Assembly (NCBI GenBank): GCA_018242205.1
Contig: JAFECJ010000035.1
Location: 1-44,774, forward strand
Source: Pseudomonadota bacterium
GTDB lineage: Bacteria; Pseudomonadota; Alphaproteobacteria; Rhizobiales; Xanthobacteraceae
Length of the DNA stretch: 44,774 bases
Direction: 5' to 3'
Numbering within the stretch: position 1 is the stretch's first letter; each line of letters begins with the position of its first letter. The position numbers and the translations under genes were made by a program. The notes beneath the pieces were generated by a model, which worked only from the letters and a program-made list of their open reading frames with translations, did not search any database and was not told the DNA's origin. This document shows positions 15,691-22,669 of the stretch, piece by piece.

Positions 15691-17562
15691 TCAGGTGGAC
15701 TTTGCCGGCGCCGCGGCTGCGGCGGTGCGGCGGGCCGTAAGCTGGGCGGCGATGACGGCCGCTCCAATGAGGGCGCCGATCAGGTCGGACTCAAGGCCGG
15801 GCTTGATCAGCAGCAGACCGCCGACGATCAGCGCGATCCTCTGCCACAGATTGGTCGCCGTAATGAAGTAGCCGTGCAAACCACCGGAGAACATCAGCAC
15901 GCCAATAATCGCGCTGATGCTGCTGGCCAGGATCGTCTGCCACGGACCGATCATCAAAAGCGACGGCTCGAACACGAACATGTACGGCACGATGAAACCG
16001 GCGGCACCGATCTTCACTGCCGCCCAGCCGGTCGACCACAGATCGGATTTGGCGATACCGGAGGCGGCGAAGACGGCCAGCGCCACCGGCGGCGTGATCG
16101 CCGACAGAATGGCGAAGTAGAACGCGAACATATGGGCCGCCGGCACGGCGACGCCAAGCTTGACGATCGCCGGCACCAGGAGCGCCGTCATGATGATGTA
16201 AGCCGGCGTGGTCGGAATGCCCATGCCGAGGATCATGCCGGCGACCATGGTCAGCATCAGCGCCGGCAGCAGCATCTGCTGCGACAGATGCACGACGAAC
16301 TGGGTGAAGACGATGCCGAGCCCCGTGATGGTGACGACGCCGACGACGATGCCGGCCGCGGCGCAAGCCAGCGCCACCGACAAGGTGTTCTTGGCGCCGT
16401 CGACCATGGCGCCGATCAGGTTGTCGAACGTGCAATAGACCCGCGTGTGCTTGCGCAGCGCGGCGACCGGGAAGCACGACAGCGTGCCGGCCAGCGCGGC
16501 CATCGGCGCGCTGAATCCGGAGTAGAGCATCACCAGAATGAGGACGACCGGCAGAAACAGGTGGCCATTGGTCCGCACCACCAAGCCGATCTTGGGTAGT
16601 TCGGATTTAGGCAAGCCGACGAGGCCGAGACGCTTGGCCTCGAAATGAACCGCCGAGAAGCAAGCGATGTAATACAGCAGCGCCGGAATGATCGCCCAGA
16701 TCACCACCTCGCCGTAGGACACGCCCAGGAACTCCGCCATGACGAAAGCGGCCGCGCCCATGATCGGCGGCATGATCTGACCGCCGGTAGACGCGACGGC
16801 TTCGACCGCGCCGGCGAAGGACGGCTTGAAGCCGGTTCGCTTCATCAGCGGAATGGAGATCTGACCGGTTACCATCACATTGGCGACGGCGCTGCCGGAG
16901 ATCGCGCCAAACAGGCTCGACGACACGACGGCGACCTTGCCGGGGCCGCCGGTGTGGTGGCCGGTGAGGCCCGTGGCGAAATCCATGAACAACTGGCCGG
17001 TGCCGGTGCGCTCCATGAAGGTGCCGAACACCACGAAGATCAGCACATAGGTCGCCGACACCGACAGCGGAATGCCAAAAATGCCCTCCGTCGTCATGTA
17101 GAGCTGGTCGAGCAGACGCTGCGGTTCGATACCGGCGATCAGCAGCGAATAGGCGAGAAACGCGATCGACGTCAGCGGCAGCGCCCAGCCGAGCACGCGG
17201 CGCACCGCCTCCAGCAACAAGACGACCATGATGACGCCCATGACCTTGTCGGCCGTGGTCAGATCGTCGACGTAGAAGATGCGATTGACGATGTAATCGT
17301 AGTTGATGAACAGATACAGGATCGGCGCGATACCGACCACCAGCAACACGTAATCGAGGATGGTTGGCGCTTCGTCCGATTCACCGCTGCGCCTGAACAA
17401 CAGGAAAGTCAGCACCATCGCGAACAGAAGATGGGTGCCACGAAACCACACCGCCTCGGGCGAACCGACGCCGATCGCCCACATATGATAGAGAACCATC
17501 GCGCACGCGATGATCGCGGTGACGATGTGGACGATGCGCTGATAGCCGAGGCGCTTGATCAT
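15691..17562 (-). CDS. TRAP transporter fused permease (DctQ-DctM), TAXI type
   Basis: The 623-residue integral membrane protein joins a four-helix small subunit (about residues 1-130) to a large twelve-helix DctM-like subunit. Typical DctM text includes FGAISGSAVANVMVTGQISIP broken by short turns, STGGQIMPPIMGAAAF and GMGIPTTPAYII. It should import an organic acid using a sodium or proton gradient together with the TAXI binding protein encoded upstream. A GTG at 17610 is in frame, but it lies inside the loop of a 13-bp hairpin; I prefer the ATG at 17562, which begins MIKRLGYQRIVHIVTAII, the usual family start, although its ribosome-binding site is weak. It lies second in the operon, before the dehydratase. 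Confidence 0.88.
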   Translation of the reverse strand: MIKRLGYQRIVHIVTAIIACAMVLYHMWAIGVGSPEAVWFRGTHLLFAMVLTFLLFRRSGESDEAPTILDYVLLVVGIAPILYLFINYDYIVNRIFYVDDLTTADKVMGVIMVVLLLEAVRRVLGWALPLTSIAFLAYSLLIAGIEPQRLLDQLYMTTEGIFGIPLSVSATYVLIFVVFGTFMERTGTGQLFMDFATGLTGHHTGGPGKVAVVSSSLFGAISGSAVANVMVTGQISIPLMKRTGFKPSFAGAVEAVASTGGQIMPPIMGAAAFVMAEFLGVSYGEVVIWAIIPALLYYIACFSAVHFEAKRLGLVGLPKSELPKIGLVVRTNGHLFLPVVLILVMLYSGFSAPMAALAGTLSCFPVAALRKHTRVYCTFDNLIGAMVDGAKNTLSVALACAAAGIVVGVVTITGLGIVFTQFVVHLSQQMLLPALMLTMVAGMILGMGIPTTPAYIIMTALLVPAIVKLGVAVPAAHMFAFYFAILSAITPPVALAVFAASGIAKSDLWSTGWAAVKIGAAGFIVPYMFVFEPSLLMIGPWQTILASSISAIIGVLMFSGGLHGYFITATNLWQRIALIVGGLLLIKPGLESDLIGALIGAAVIAAQLTARRTAAAAAPAKST

Positions 17563-17588
17563 GCTGCTGCTCGCGATGGCACAGGAAG

Positions 17589-17622
17589 CGAGGCCGGCGC
17601 GCTTTGGCACGCGCCGGCCTCG
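17589..17622 (-). promoter_or_regulatory. Intercistronic 13-bp hairpin between binding-protein and permease genes
   Basis: CGAGGCCGGCGCG (17589-17601) and CGCGCCGGCCTCG (17610-17622) are perfect complements around an 8-nt loop. The hairpin starts 6 bases after the binding-protein stop codon and lies 26 bases before the permease ATG. There is no T-run, so it is not a classical terminator; it may block 3' exonucleases and so raise the level of the binding-protein part of the message. Confidence 0.7.
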
Positions 17623-17628
17623 AGAAGG

Positions 17629-18579
17629 CTAGTGCGATTTAACGGTGACGCCCTTTTCCTTGTAGTACTTGGCGGCGCCGGGGTGGAACGGCACGCCGAT
17701 GTCCTCGGCGAAATCGGCGACCTTCTGTCCGCCGATAGCCTTGGCGATCGACGCCAGCCCGCTCGCGTTCTCGATCATGGACTTGGTCATCTTGTAGACC
17801 TCGTCCTCCGGCAGCTTGCACGAGACGAAGATGTGCGTCGCGTAGCCGATCACCTTCACGTCGTTGTCCTGCCCTGGATAGCTGCCCTTCTTGATGGTGA
17901 CCAGCGTATAGCCCGGGTTGAGTTTCTTCATGCCCTCGAAGCTCGACGACTGATCGAGCAGCTTGATCGGCATCGCCGAGGCGAGATCCATGATCGCGCC
18001 GGCCGGCACCTGCGTACCCAGACCGAAGGCGACGGCGTGGCCGTCCTTCATCTGGTTCACGGAGTCCGAATAGCTGACGAAGCTCATCTTGACGTCGCTA
18101 TAGGACAGGCCGTTGACCTTGAGGAGCTGACCGGTGATCAGCTCGCCGGTGTTGCCGCGCTGCTGTGTCGAAATCGCCTTACCCTTGAGGTCCTTGACGG
18201 AATTTACGCCGGCGCTGGCGGGCACGACGAGCTGATAGTACTGCGGATAGAGCGTCGCGACGTTGCAGATGTTCGACACCTTTTTGGTGAAGGGCGCATT
18301 GCCGGCGAAACCGTCGACCGTCGAGATCGAGTTGCCGAAGCCGATATCCGCCTTGCCTTCGTCGACGCCGCGCACATTGGCGATGCCGGCGCCCGGCAGC
18401 ACCTGCACCTGCAGACCGGGCACGGCTTTTTCCCAGATATCCTTGAGCTGGCCGCCCAATGGGATCCACGATCCGCCCTGCGGGCCGGACATCATTTTGA
18501 GGTTGTCGGCGGACGCCGGCAGCGAAGCCGCCATCGCCAAGCCAATCGACAAACCCAATATTTTCATAGAAGTTTTCAT
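17629..18579 (-). CDS. TAXI-family TRAP transporter solute-binding protein
   Basis: The 316-residue protein starts with a Sec signal peptide (MKTSMKILGLSIGLAMAASL, cleavage near PASADN) and continues with the TAXI-family opening MMSGPQGGSWIPLGGQLKDI. Later family landmarks are GKADIGFGNSISTVDGF, LKGKAISTQQRGNTGEL and the C-terminal PFHPGAAKYYKEKG. It should bind an organic anion in the periplasm and deliver it to the fused permease encoded downstream. I chose the ATG at 18579 since AGGAGG lies eight bases upstream; a TTG further upstream would add six residues and overlap that site. It is the first gene of the leftward operon, and high expression relative to the permease would be expected. 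Confidence 0.9.
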   Translation of the reverse strand: MKTSMKILGLSIGLAMAASLPASADNLKMMSGPQGGSWIPLGGQLKDIWEKAVPGLQVQVLPGAGIANVRGVDEGKADIGFGNSISTVDGFAGNAPFTKKVSNICNVATLYPQYYQLVVPASAGVNSVKDLKGKAISTQQRGNTGELITGQLLKVNGLSYSDVKMSFVSYSDSVNQMKDGHAVAFGLGTQVPAGAIMDLASAMPIKLLDQSSSFEGMKKLNPGYTLVTIKKGSYPGQDNDVKVIGYATHIFVSCKLPEDEVYKMTKSMIENASGLASIAKAIGGQKVADFAEDIGVPFHPGAAKYYKEKGVTVKSH

Positions 18580-18674
18580 AAGCGTCGCCTCCTCCAATGG
18601 CCCACCTGTTGTGTCGCGGGCTGTCGTAGCCGCCTCAAAGGGTGGCTTTTTCAGTCGAGCGCCGACCTTACTTG

Positions 18675-18690
18675 GCGGGTGACCACCCGC
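18675..18690. promoter_or_regulatory. Candidate operator in the divergent sugar-acid control region
   Basis: GCGGGTG (18675-18681) and CACCCGC (18684-18690) are perfect inverted arms with a 2-bp centre. The site lies between the TAXI gene start (18579) and the RraA-like gene start (18779). Its symmetry and position are what one expects for the FadR-type regulator encoded at 19504, but binding is inferred. Confidence 0.5.
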
Positions 18691-18711
18691 ACAAGGCCAA
18701 ATTTACAACTC

Positions 18712-18742
18712 TTGACAACATTGGGGCGACCGGACGTAGTGT
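18712..18742 (+). promoter_or_regulatory. Candidate promoter of the RraA-like gene
   Basis: A consensus -35 TTGACA is at 18712-18717. The best -10 candidates are weak: CGTAGT at 17-bp spacing or TAGTGT (18737-18742) at 19-bp spacing. The -35 lies 22 bases after the palindrome at 18675-18690. Confidence 0.4.
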
Positions 18743-18778
18743 CGCGCGCCGACCGAATTTTCTTTGCTGGGGACAGCG

Positions 18779-19489
18779 ATGCGCGAGACCACGAAATCCA
18801 AACTCATGGCGGTCTCGACCGCGACGCTTACCACCGTGCTGTTCAAGCGCGGCTTTCGCAACACCTTCATCGGCGGCATCCATCGCATCAATGAAGGCGA
18901 CAGGCCGAACATGGTCGGTCCGGCCTTTACGCTGCGCTATATCCCGGCGCGCGAGGATCTCGACCATCTCGGCGTCTTCGAGGACCGCAGCCATCCGCAG
19001 CGCAAGGGCGTCGAGGAATGCCCCCCCGGCGCCGTGTTCATGATCGACAGCCGGCGCAATGCGTCGGCCGCCTCGGCCGGCAACATCCTTTTGACGCGGC
19101 TGTGGAAACGCGGCTGTGCCGGCATCGTCACCGACGGCGGCTTCCGCGACACGCCGGAAATCGCCGCGATGCCGTTCCCCGCCTATCATTCACAGCCGGC
19201 GGCACCGACCAACCTGATCCGGCATCATGCCGTCGATCTCAATCTGCCGATCGCCTGCGGCGAGGTGTCGGTCTATCCCGGCGACATCATCGTCGGCGAC
19301 GCCGAGGGCGTCGTCGTCATCCCGCAGCACATTGCCGACGACGTCGCCGACGAGGCCTTCGAGCAAACCGCATTTGAGGATTTCGTGCAGGAGAAGGTGA
19401 TGGAGGGCAAAAGCATCTTCGGCATCTATCCGCCCTCGCCGGAAGCGAAAGAAGAATTCGCGCGCTGGCGAAAGGCCAACAATCGCTGA
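18779..19489 (+). CDS. RraA/HMG-aldolase family protein
   Basis: The 236-residue protein has the family core GCAGIVTDGGFRDTPEI, where the aspartate and arginine correspond to the catalytic Arg/Asp region of 4-hydroxy-4-methyl-2-oxoglutarate aldolases, and the end motif GEVSVYPGDIIVGDAEGVVVIP. Members include RNase E inhibitor RraA and retro-aldolases or decarboxylases acting on 2-keto acids. Because a sugar-acid dehydratase and an acid transporter are adjacent, a retro-aldol or related step on the 2-keto-3-deoxy acid product is more likely than RNase regulation; this is inference. GGGGA about six bases upstream supports the ATG at 18779. The FadR-type regulator gene starts 14 bases after its stop. 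Confidence 0.8.
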   Translation: MRETTKSKLMAVSTATLTTVLFKRGFRNTFIGGIHRINEGDRPNMVGPAFTLRYIPAREDLDHLGVFEDRSHPQRKGVEECPPGAVFMIDSRRNASAASAGNILLTRLWKRGCAGIVTDGGFRDTPEIAAMPFPAYHSQPAAPTNLIRHHAVDLNLPIACGEVSVYPGDIIVGDAEGVVVIPQHIADDVADEAFEQTAFEDFVQEKVMEGKSIFGIYPPSPEAKEEFARWRKANNR

Positions 19490-19503
19490 GGTCATCGGCT
19501 CGC

Positions 19504-20229
19504 ATGGCGCTCGAAAGGTCCGTATCAACGACGACGCCGTTGAGCGAAGCGCGGCGCAGCGCCGGCATCTATCAGCGCATCTTCGAGACCATCGTCGCCG
19601 GCGGGTTCGCGGTGAATGCGCGGCTGCCGTCGGAAACCGAGCTGGCGCTGCGCTTCGGCGCGTCGCGGCCGGTGGTGCGCGAGGCCCTGGCACGCCTCCG
19701 CGATGACGGCATCATCGTATCGCGCCAGGGTTCGGGCAGCTATGTGAAGCGGCGGCCGGACGTCGCGGTGCTGCGCTTCACGCCGGGCGGCTCAATCGAC
19801 GACGTGCAGCGCTGCTTCGAATTCCGCCTCGCGGTCGAAAGCAACGCCGCGGCGCTGGCCGCGGAACGCCGCGAAGACGCCGACCTGGCCGAAATTCGGG
19901 CGGCCTTCGACGCGCTGCAGATCGCGATCGGGAAAAACGAACTCGGCGTCGAGGCCGACGAACGCTTTCATTTGGCCATCGCCAAGGCGACCCATAACCC
20001 GTATTACGTTTCGATGCAGACCTCGCTCCAGCCGCACATCCGCTACGGCATGAACCTGACCCGCAACCTGTCGCGGCTGCGCAAGGCCGAACGCGTCCAC
20101 GCGGTCCAGGACGAGCACCGCGCCATTCTCGACGCCATCGCGGCACGCGACGCCGACGCCGCGCGCAGAGCCATGCATGATCACATCGCCAATGCCCGGC
20201 GGCGCATGTTCGACAACGTGCCGGCATGA
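19504..20229 (+). CDS. FadR-subfamily GntR transcriptional regulator
   Basis: The 241-residue protein has an N-terminal winged helix-turn-helix of the GntR type (about residues 20-85, LPSETELALRFGASRPVVREALARL split by the turn, then GSYV) and a C-terminal helical FCD domain. The FCD metal/ligand residues appear as ADERFHLAIAKATHN, DEHRAILDAI and MHDHIANARRRMF. Such regulators usually repress sugar-acid or carboxylate catabolic genes and respond to the acid. It lies between the RraA-like gene and the exporter gene, whose ATG overlaps its TGA (ATGA at 20226-20229), so the three genes form one operon. The palindrome at 18675-18690 is the likely target. Confidence 0.9.
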   Translation: MALERSVSTTTPLSEARRSAGIYQRIFETIVAGGFAVNARLPSETELALRFGASRPVVREALARLRDDGIIVSRQGSGSYVKRRPDVAVLRFTPGGSIDDVQRCFEFRLAVESNAAALAAERREDADLAEIRAAFDALQIAIGKNELGVEADERFHLAIAKATHNPYYVSMQTSLQPHIRYGMNLTRNLSRLRKAERVHAVQDEHRAILDAIAARDADAARRAMHDHIANARRRMFDNVPA

Positions 20230-21176
20230 CCACGACAGCATCCGACATGCCGAAGCCCTGGCGCAGACGCGCAACATTGGCCTTCGGCAATCCCTATCTG
20301 CTGCTGGCGCTGACCTCGCTGTTCTGGTCGGGCAATCACATCGTCGGCCGCGCCGCCGGCGGCGTTGTGCCGCCGCTGGCGTTGTCGACCTTGCGCTGGC
20401 TGATCCCGACGGTGCTGCTTTGGCTCATCGCGCGGCGGCACATCGTCCAGGACTGGCCGACGATCCGCACGCACTGGAAGATCATGCTGTGGTTCGGCCT
20501 CACCGGCGGCGTGCTATTCACGTCGCTGCAGTATGTCGGCCTGCAATACACCAGCGCGCTGAACGTCTCGGTGCTCAATTCGCTGGTGCCGGTGCTGATC
20601 GTCGGCACCGGTGCATTGATCTTTCGCGACCGCGTCACGCGTTTGCAACTGGCCGGCATCCTGGTGTCTTCGATCGGGGTCGTCGTCATCATCGCCCATG
20701 GTGACCTGTCGACGCTGCGCGAACTGGCCTTCAACTGGGGCGATCTGATCATCGTCTTCAACATGGCGGTGTTTTCGATCTACGCCGTCTATCTGCGACA
20801 GCGCCCGGCGATCCATCCCCTCAGCTTTCTGTTCATGCTGGGCGCGATGTCGGCGATCGGCACGCTGCCCCTCGCTGTCATCGAAGCAATGTCCGGCTAC
20901 ACGTTGAAGGCGGACTGGATGACCTTTGGCGTCATCGCCTACGTCGCCTTCTTCCCGAGCCTATTGGCCTATGCGGCGTGGAACCGCGGCGTCGAACTGA
21001 TCGGCGCCAACCGCGCCGGCCCATTCCTGCACCTGATCCCGGTCTATACCGCCGTGCTCGGCTATGCGCTGCTCGGCGAGCACCTCTACGCCTTCCATGT
21101 CGCCGGCTTCGCGCTGATCCTCGGCGGCGTCACGCTCGCCTCAAGGAAGAGCGCGGAGAAGGGCAAGGCCGTTTGA
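20226..21176 (+). CDS. EamA/DMT family transporter
   Basis: The 316-residue inner-membrane protein has ten hydrophobic segments arranged as two five-helix EamA repeats, with SLFWSGNHIVGRAAGG in the first and AAWNRGVELIGANRAGPFLHL in the second. DMT transporters of this kind export metabolites or amino acids; here the neighbours suggest handling of an organic acid or a catabolic intermediate, which is inferred only from position. Its start overlaps the regulator's stop codon in ATGA, implying translational coupling. The gene ends six bases before the convergent nucleotidyltransferase gene, which begins a region of different composition. Confidence 0.88.
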   Translation: MTTTASDMPKPWRRRATLAFGNPYLLLALTSLFWSGNHIVGRAAGGVVPPLALSTLRWLIPTVLLWLIARRHIVQDWPTIRTHWKIMLWFGLTGGVLFTSLQYVGLQYTSALNVSVLNSLVPVLIVGTGALIFRDRVTRLQLAGILVSSIGVVVIIAHGDLSTLRELAFNWGDLIIVFNMAVFSIYAVYLRQRPAIHPLSFLFMLGAMSAIGTLPLAVIEAMSGYTLKADWMTFGVIAYVAFFPSLLAYAAWNRGVELIGANRAGPFLHLIPVYTAVLGYALLGEHLYAFHVAGFALILGGVTLASRKSAEKGKAV

Positions 21177-21182
21177 GCCCAA

Positions 21183-22226
21183 CTACCAATTTGGCCTGGT
21201 CGATGGCGGCTTGTTGTCTCCGACGCGTGGCAGAAGCGTGCCCGCCAACTCACGCAATTCTTTCGGCAGCGCATCGAGTTCGTGGCTGCCGAACGGTAGT
21301 TTGAGATAGTGCGTTGCGATTTCGGCAACCACCGTAGCTTGCTCGCGATCTCGGGGAGTCTTGAGCGGATCGCGTCCTTCTCTGGCGGAGAGCCAGGCCT
21401 TGTGAAGCGCGAAGGCGCGCGGATCGATGACGGCAAGCCGTAGCGGATAACCGCGTTCGTCTATGGCGACGGCATCGAGCTTCGGCGAGTTCACGAGCCA
21501 GGATAGTCCGAGGATCGCCACGCCTTCCAAATCGTCAGGCAACTCGCTCAATGAGGCGCGGTCGCTGTCGCGAATAGGATCTTTCGCTTCCGGCCTGATC
21601 AAATCCACGAGATAACCGTTCCGATTGACGGCACGAAAACTGCGCGGCCCAGTGGCCGCAAAGGACCTGTCGACTTCCTGCAAGATTCCGATCAAACCAT
21701 CGACGCTCATTCCCTTGATAGCGACGCTCAGATGACGGCGCGAATCGTAGAGAAGATCGACGTCACTTGTTGCGACGAGGCCGCTGTCGACCTGCACTCC
21801 GGCAGCCGCTTCATAGGCATAGATCGCGTTCGTCCCCACAACGACAAGCTGTTCACCCAGGAGTTCACGATCGTCGCAAGCGCGCAATATGCGGGCCGCG
21901 ATTTGTGGCACCCGCCCAAGCCCCAGAGCCACGTTTACCCGTGCAAGTTCGTCGAGACGTGCCGACAGACCTTCAAGGCGAGATTTATTATCGTCGCGGC
22001 CTCGTACGAATGCATCGTAAGTGGACTCGCTTTCAGGGCTGCGCGGCCCCAGCGATGTTTCCGATTTGCCGATTTTGCGCAGGAGATAATCGGTGCCGTT
22101 GCGGCTGGCCCAGCGCATGCCGCCAGCGAAGCGCCGCGCCCGATCCCTGTCGGCCGAGCGCCACGCTTCGTACACCTGTTGCGTGTCTACGGCCTGCCGT
22201 CGTTGCTCTGCCGATAGTGGTCTCAA
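21183..22226 (-). CDS. GSU2403-type nucleotidyltransferase-fold protein
   Basis: The 347-residue protein has the nucleotidyltransferase (polymerase beta-like) core: VVVGTNAIYAYEAAAGV, then DSGLVATSDVDLLYDSR with the DxD metal ligands, and a third acidic strand at YLVDLIRPEA. This pattern matches the NTP_transf_8/GSU2403 family, whose substrates are unknown. The N-terminal 100 residues are helical and Arg-rich. The start is TTG at 22226, supported by AAGG seven bases upstream and by the lack of any ATG or GTG upstream before a TAA in frame. The gene is less GC-rich than its neighbours, faces an AT-rich repeat region and lies on the 3' side of tRNA-Pro, which suggests acquisition by transfer. 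Confidence 0.75.
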   Translation of the reverse strand: MRPLSAEQRRQAVDTQQVYEAWRSADRDRARRFAGGMRWASRNGTDYLLRKIGKSETSLGPRSPESESTYDAFVRGRDDNKSRLEGLSARLDELARVNVALGLGRVPQIAARILRACDDRELLGEQLVVVGTNAIYAYEAAAGVQVDSGLVATSDVDLLYDSRRHLSVAIKGMSVDGLIGILQEVDRSFAATGPRSFRAVNRNGYLVDLIRPEAKDPIRDSDRASLSELPDDLEGVAILGLSWLVNSPKLDAVAIDERGYPLRLAVIDPRAFALHKAWLSAREGRDPLKTPRDREQATVVAEIATHYLKLPFGSHELDALPKELRELAGTLLPRVGDNKPPSTRPNW

Positions 22227-22235
22227 AAATAAGCC

Positions 22236-22374
22236 TTTTCCACTTTCTAAAAGAGATTTTGGAAGATAAGTGGAAAATAATTCAAATTCAATATCTTATG
22301 GAAATTTTCCATAAGATATTGAAAAAAAGATGATTTCCACTTTTCTGAAAGAATTCGAACGAGAATGTGGAAAA
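22236..22374. repeat. Two copies of a TTTCCAC...GTGGAAA unit flanking a central palindrome
   Basis: Four copies of the motif TTTTCCACTT alternate in orientation: forward at 22236-22245, reverse at 22268-22277, forward at 22334-22342 and reverse (ATGTGGAAAA) at 22365-22374. The first and third are followed by nearly the same bases (TTTCTAAAAGA versus TTTTCTGAAAGA), the second and fourth likewise (AATAATT versus ACAATT). The region is therefore a direct repeat of a unit of about 40 bp, offset by 97 bp, with each unit itself an inverted repeat, placed on either side of the palindrome at 22287-22323. It lies immediately upstream of the nucleotidyltransferase gene and is far more AT-rich than the rest of the window. 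Confidence 0.75.
22287..22323. repeat. 37-bp AT-rich palindrome
   Basis: TTCAATATCTTATGGAAA (22287-22304) and TTTCCATAAGATATTGAA (22306-22323) are perfect 18-base inverted arms with one central T. It is 61-97 bases upstream of the nucleotidyltransferase TTG start. A run of A follows on the plus strand, so it does not form a terminator for either direction; a protein-binding site, a cruciform or an RNA leader hairpin are the options. Confidence 0.85.
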
Positions 22375-22465
22375 CAATTATTCTTCAGTCTATTACGAAA
22401 AGACGCCGATCAGCGGCGAATGCGGGCCGCTGGCCAAAGTCGAGGAAAACTGGGGGTGGCAAAAC

Positions 22466-22542
22466 TGGTCGGAGTGGCAGGATTTGAACCTGCGACCCCC
22501 TCGTCCCGAACGAGGTGCGCTACCAGACTGCGCTACACTCCG
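22466..22542 (-). tRNA. tRNA-Pro (anticodon CGG)
   Basis: The 77-nt minus-strand sequence folds into a full cloverleaf: acceptor CGGAGTG/CACTCCG, D-arm GCGC/GCGC, anticodon stem CCTCG/CGAGG with the loop TTCGGGA (anticodon CGG), T-arm GCAGG/CCTGC with loop TTCAAAT, discriminator A and an encoded CCA. It decodes CCG, a common proline codon in this genome. Its 3' end faces the nucleotidyltransferase islet, the orientation usual for integration at tRNA genes. Confidence 0.97.
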
Positions 22543-22554
22543 ACTGTGGCGGGC

Positions 22555-22582
22555 CTTATAACCGCCCCGTCTAAAACCGCAA
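22555..22582 (-). promoter_or_regulatory. Promoter of tRNA-Pro
   Basis: On the minus strand TTGCGG (complement 22577-22582) and TATAAG (complement 22555-22560) are separated by 16 bases. The -10 ends 12 bases before the tRNA 5' end, a fitting distance for a tRNA transcription start. Confidence 0.6.
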
Positions 22583-22669
22583 GCATGACAACCGCCTTGA
22601 ACGCCCGGCCGGGATAACGGTCCAAGGCAGCCGGGCAGGTCGTGGCTCCGAACTGGGATCGCCAAAACT

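Noticed and set aside
16645..18894. 749-codon open frame on the plus strand opposite the TRAP transporter genes
   Set aside because: Antisense shadow with extreme Arg/Asp/His content and no recognisable domain.
21177..21200. A direct repeat of the tRNA-Pro 3' end as the left attachment site of the islet
   Set aside because: No stretch resembling the tRNA 3' end is found near the left border of the islet.
22306..22330. The AT-rich palindrome followed by a run of A as a terminator of tRNA-Pro
   Set aside because: tRNA-Pro is read leftward, and on that strand the T-run precedes the hairpin rather than following it, so it cannot act as an intrinsic terminator.
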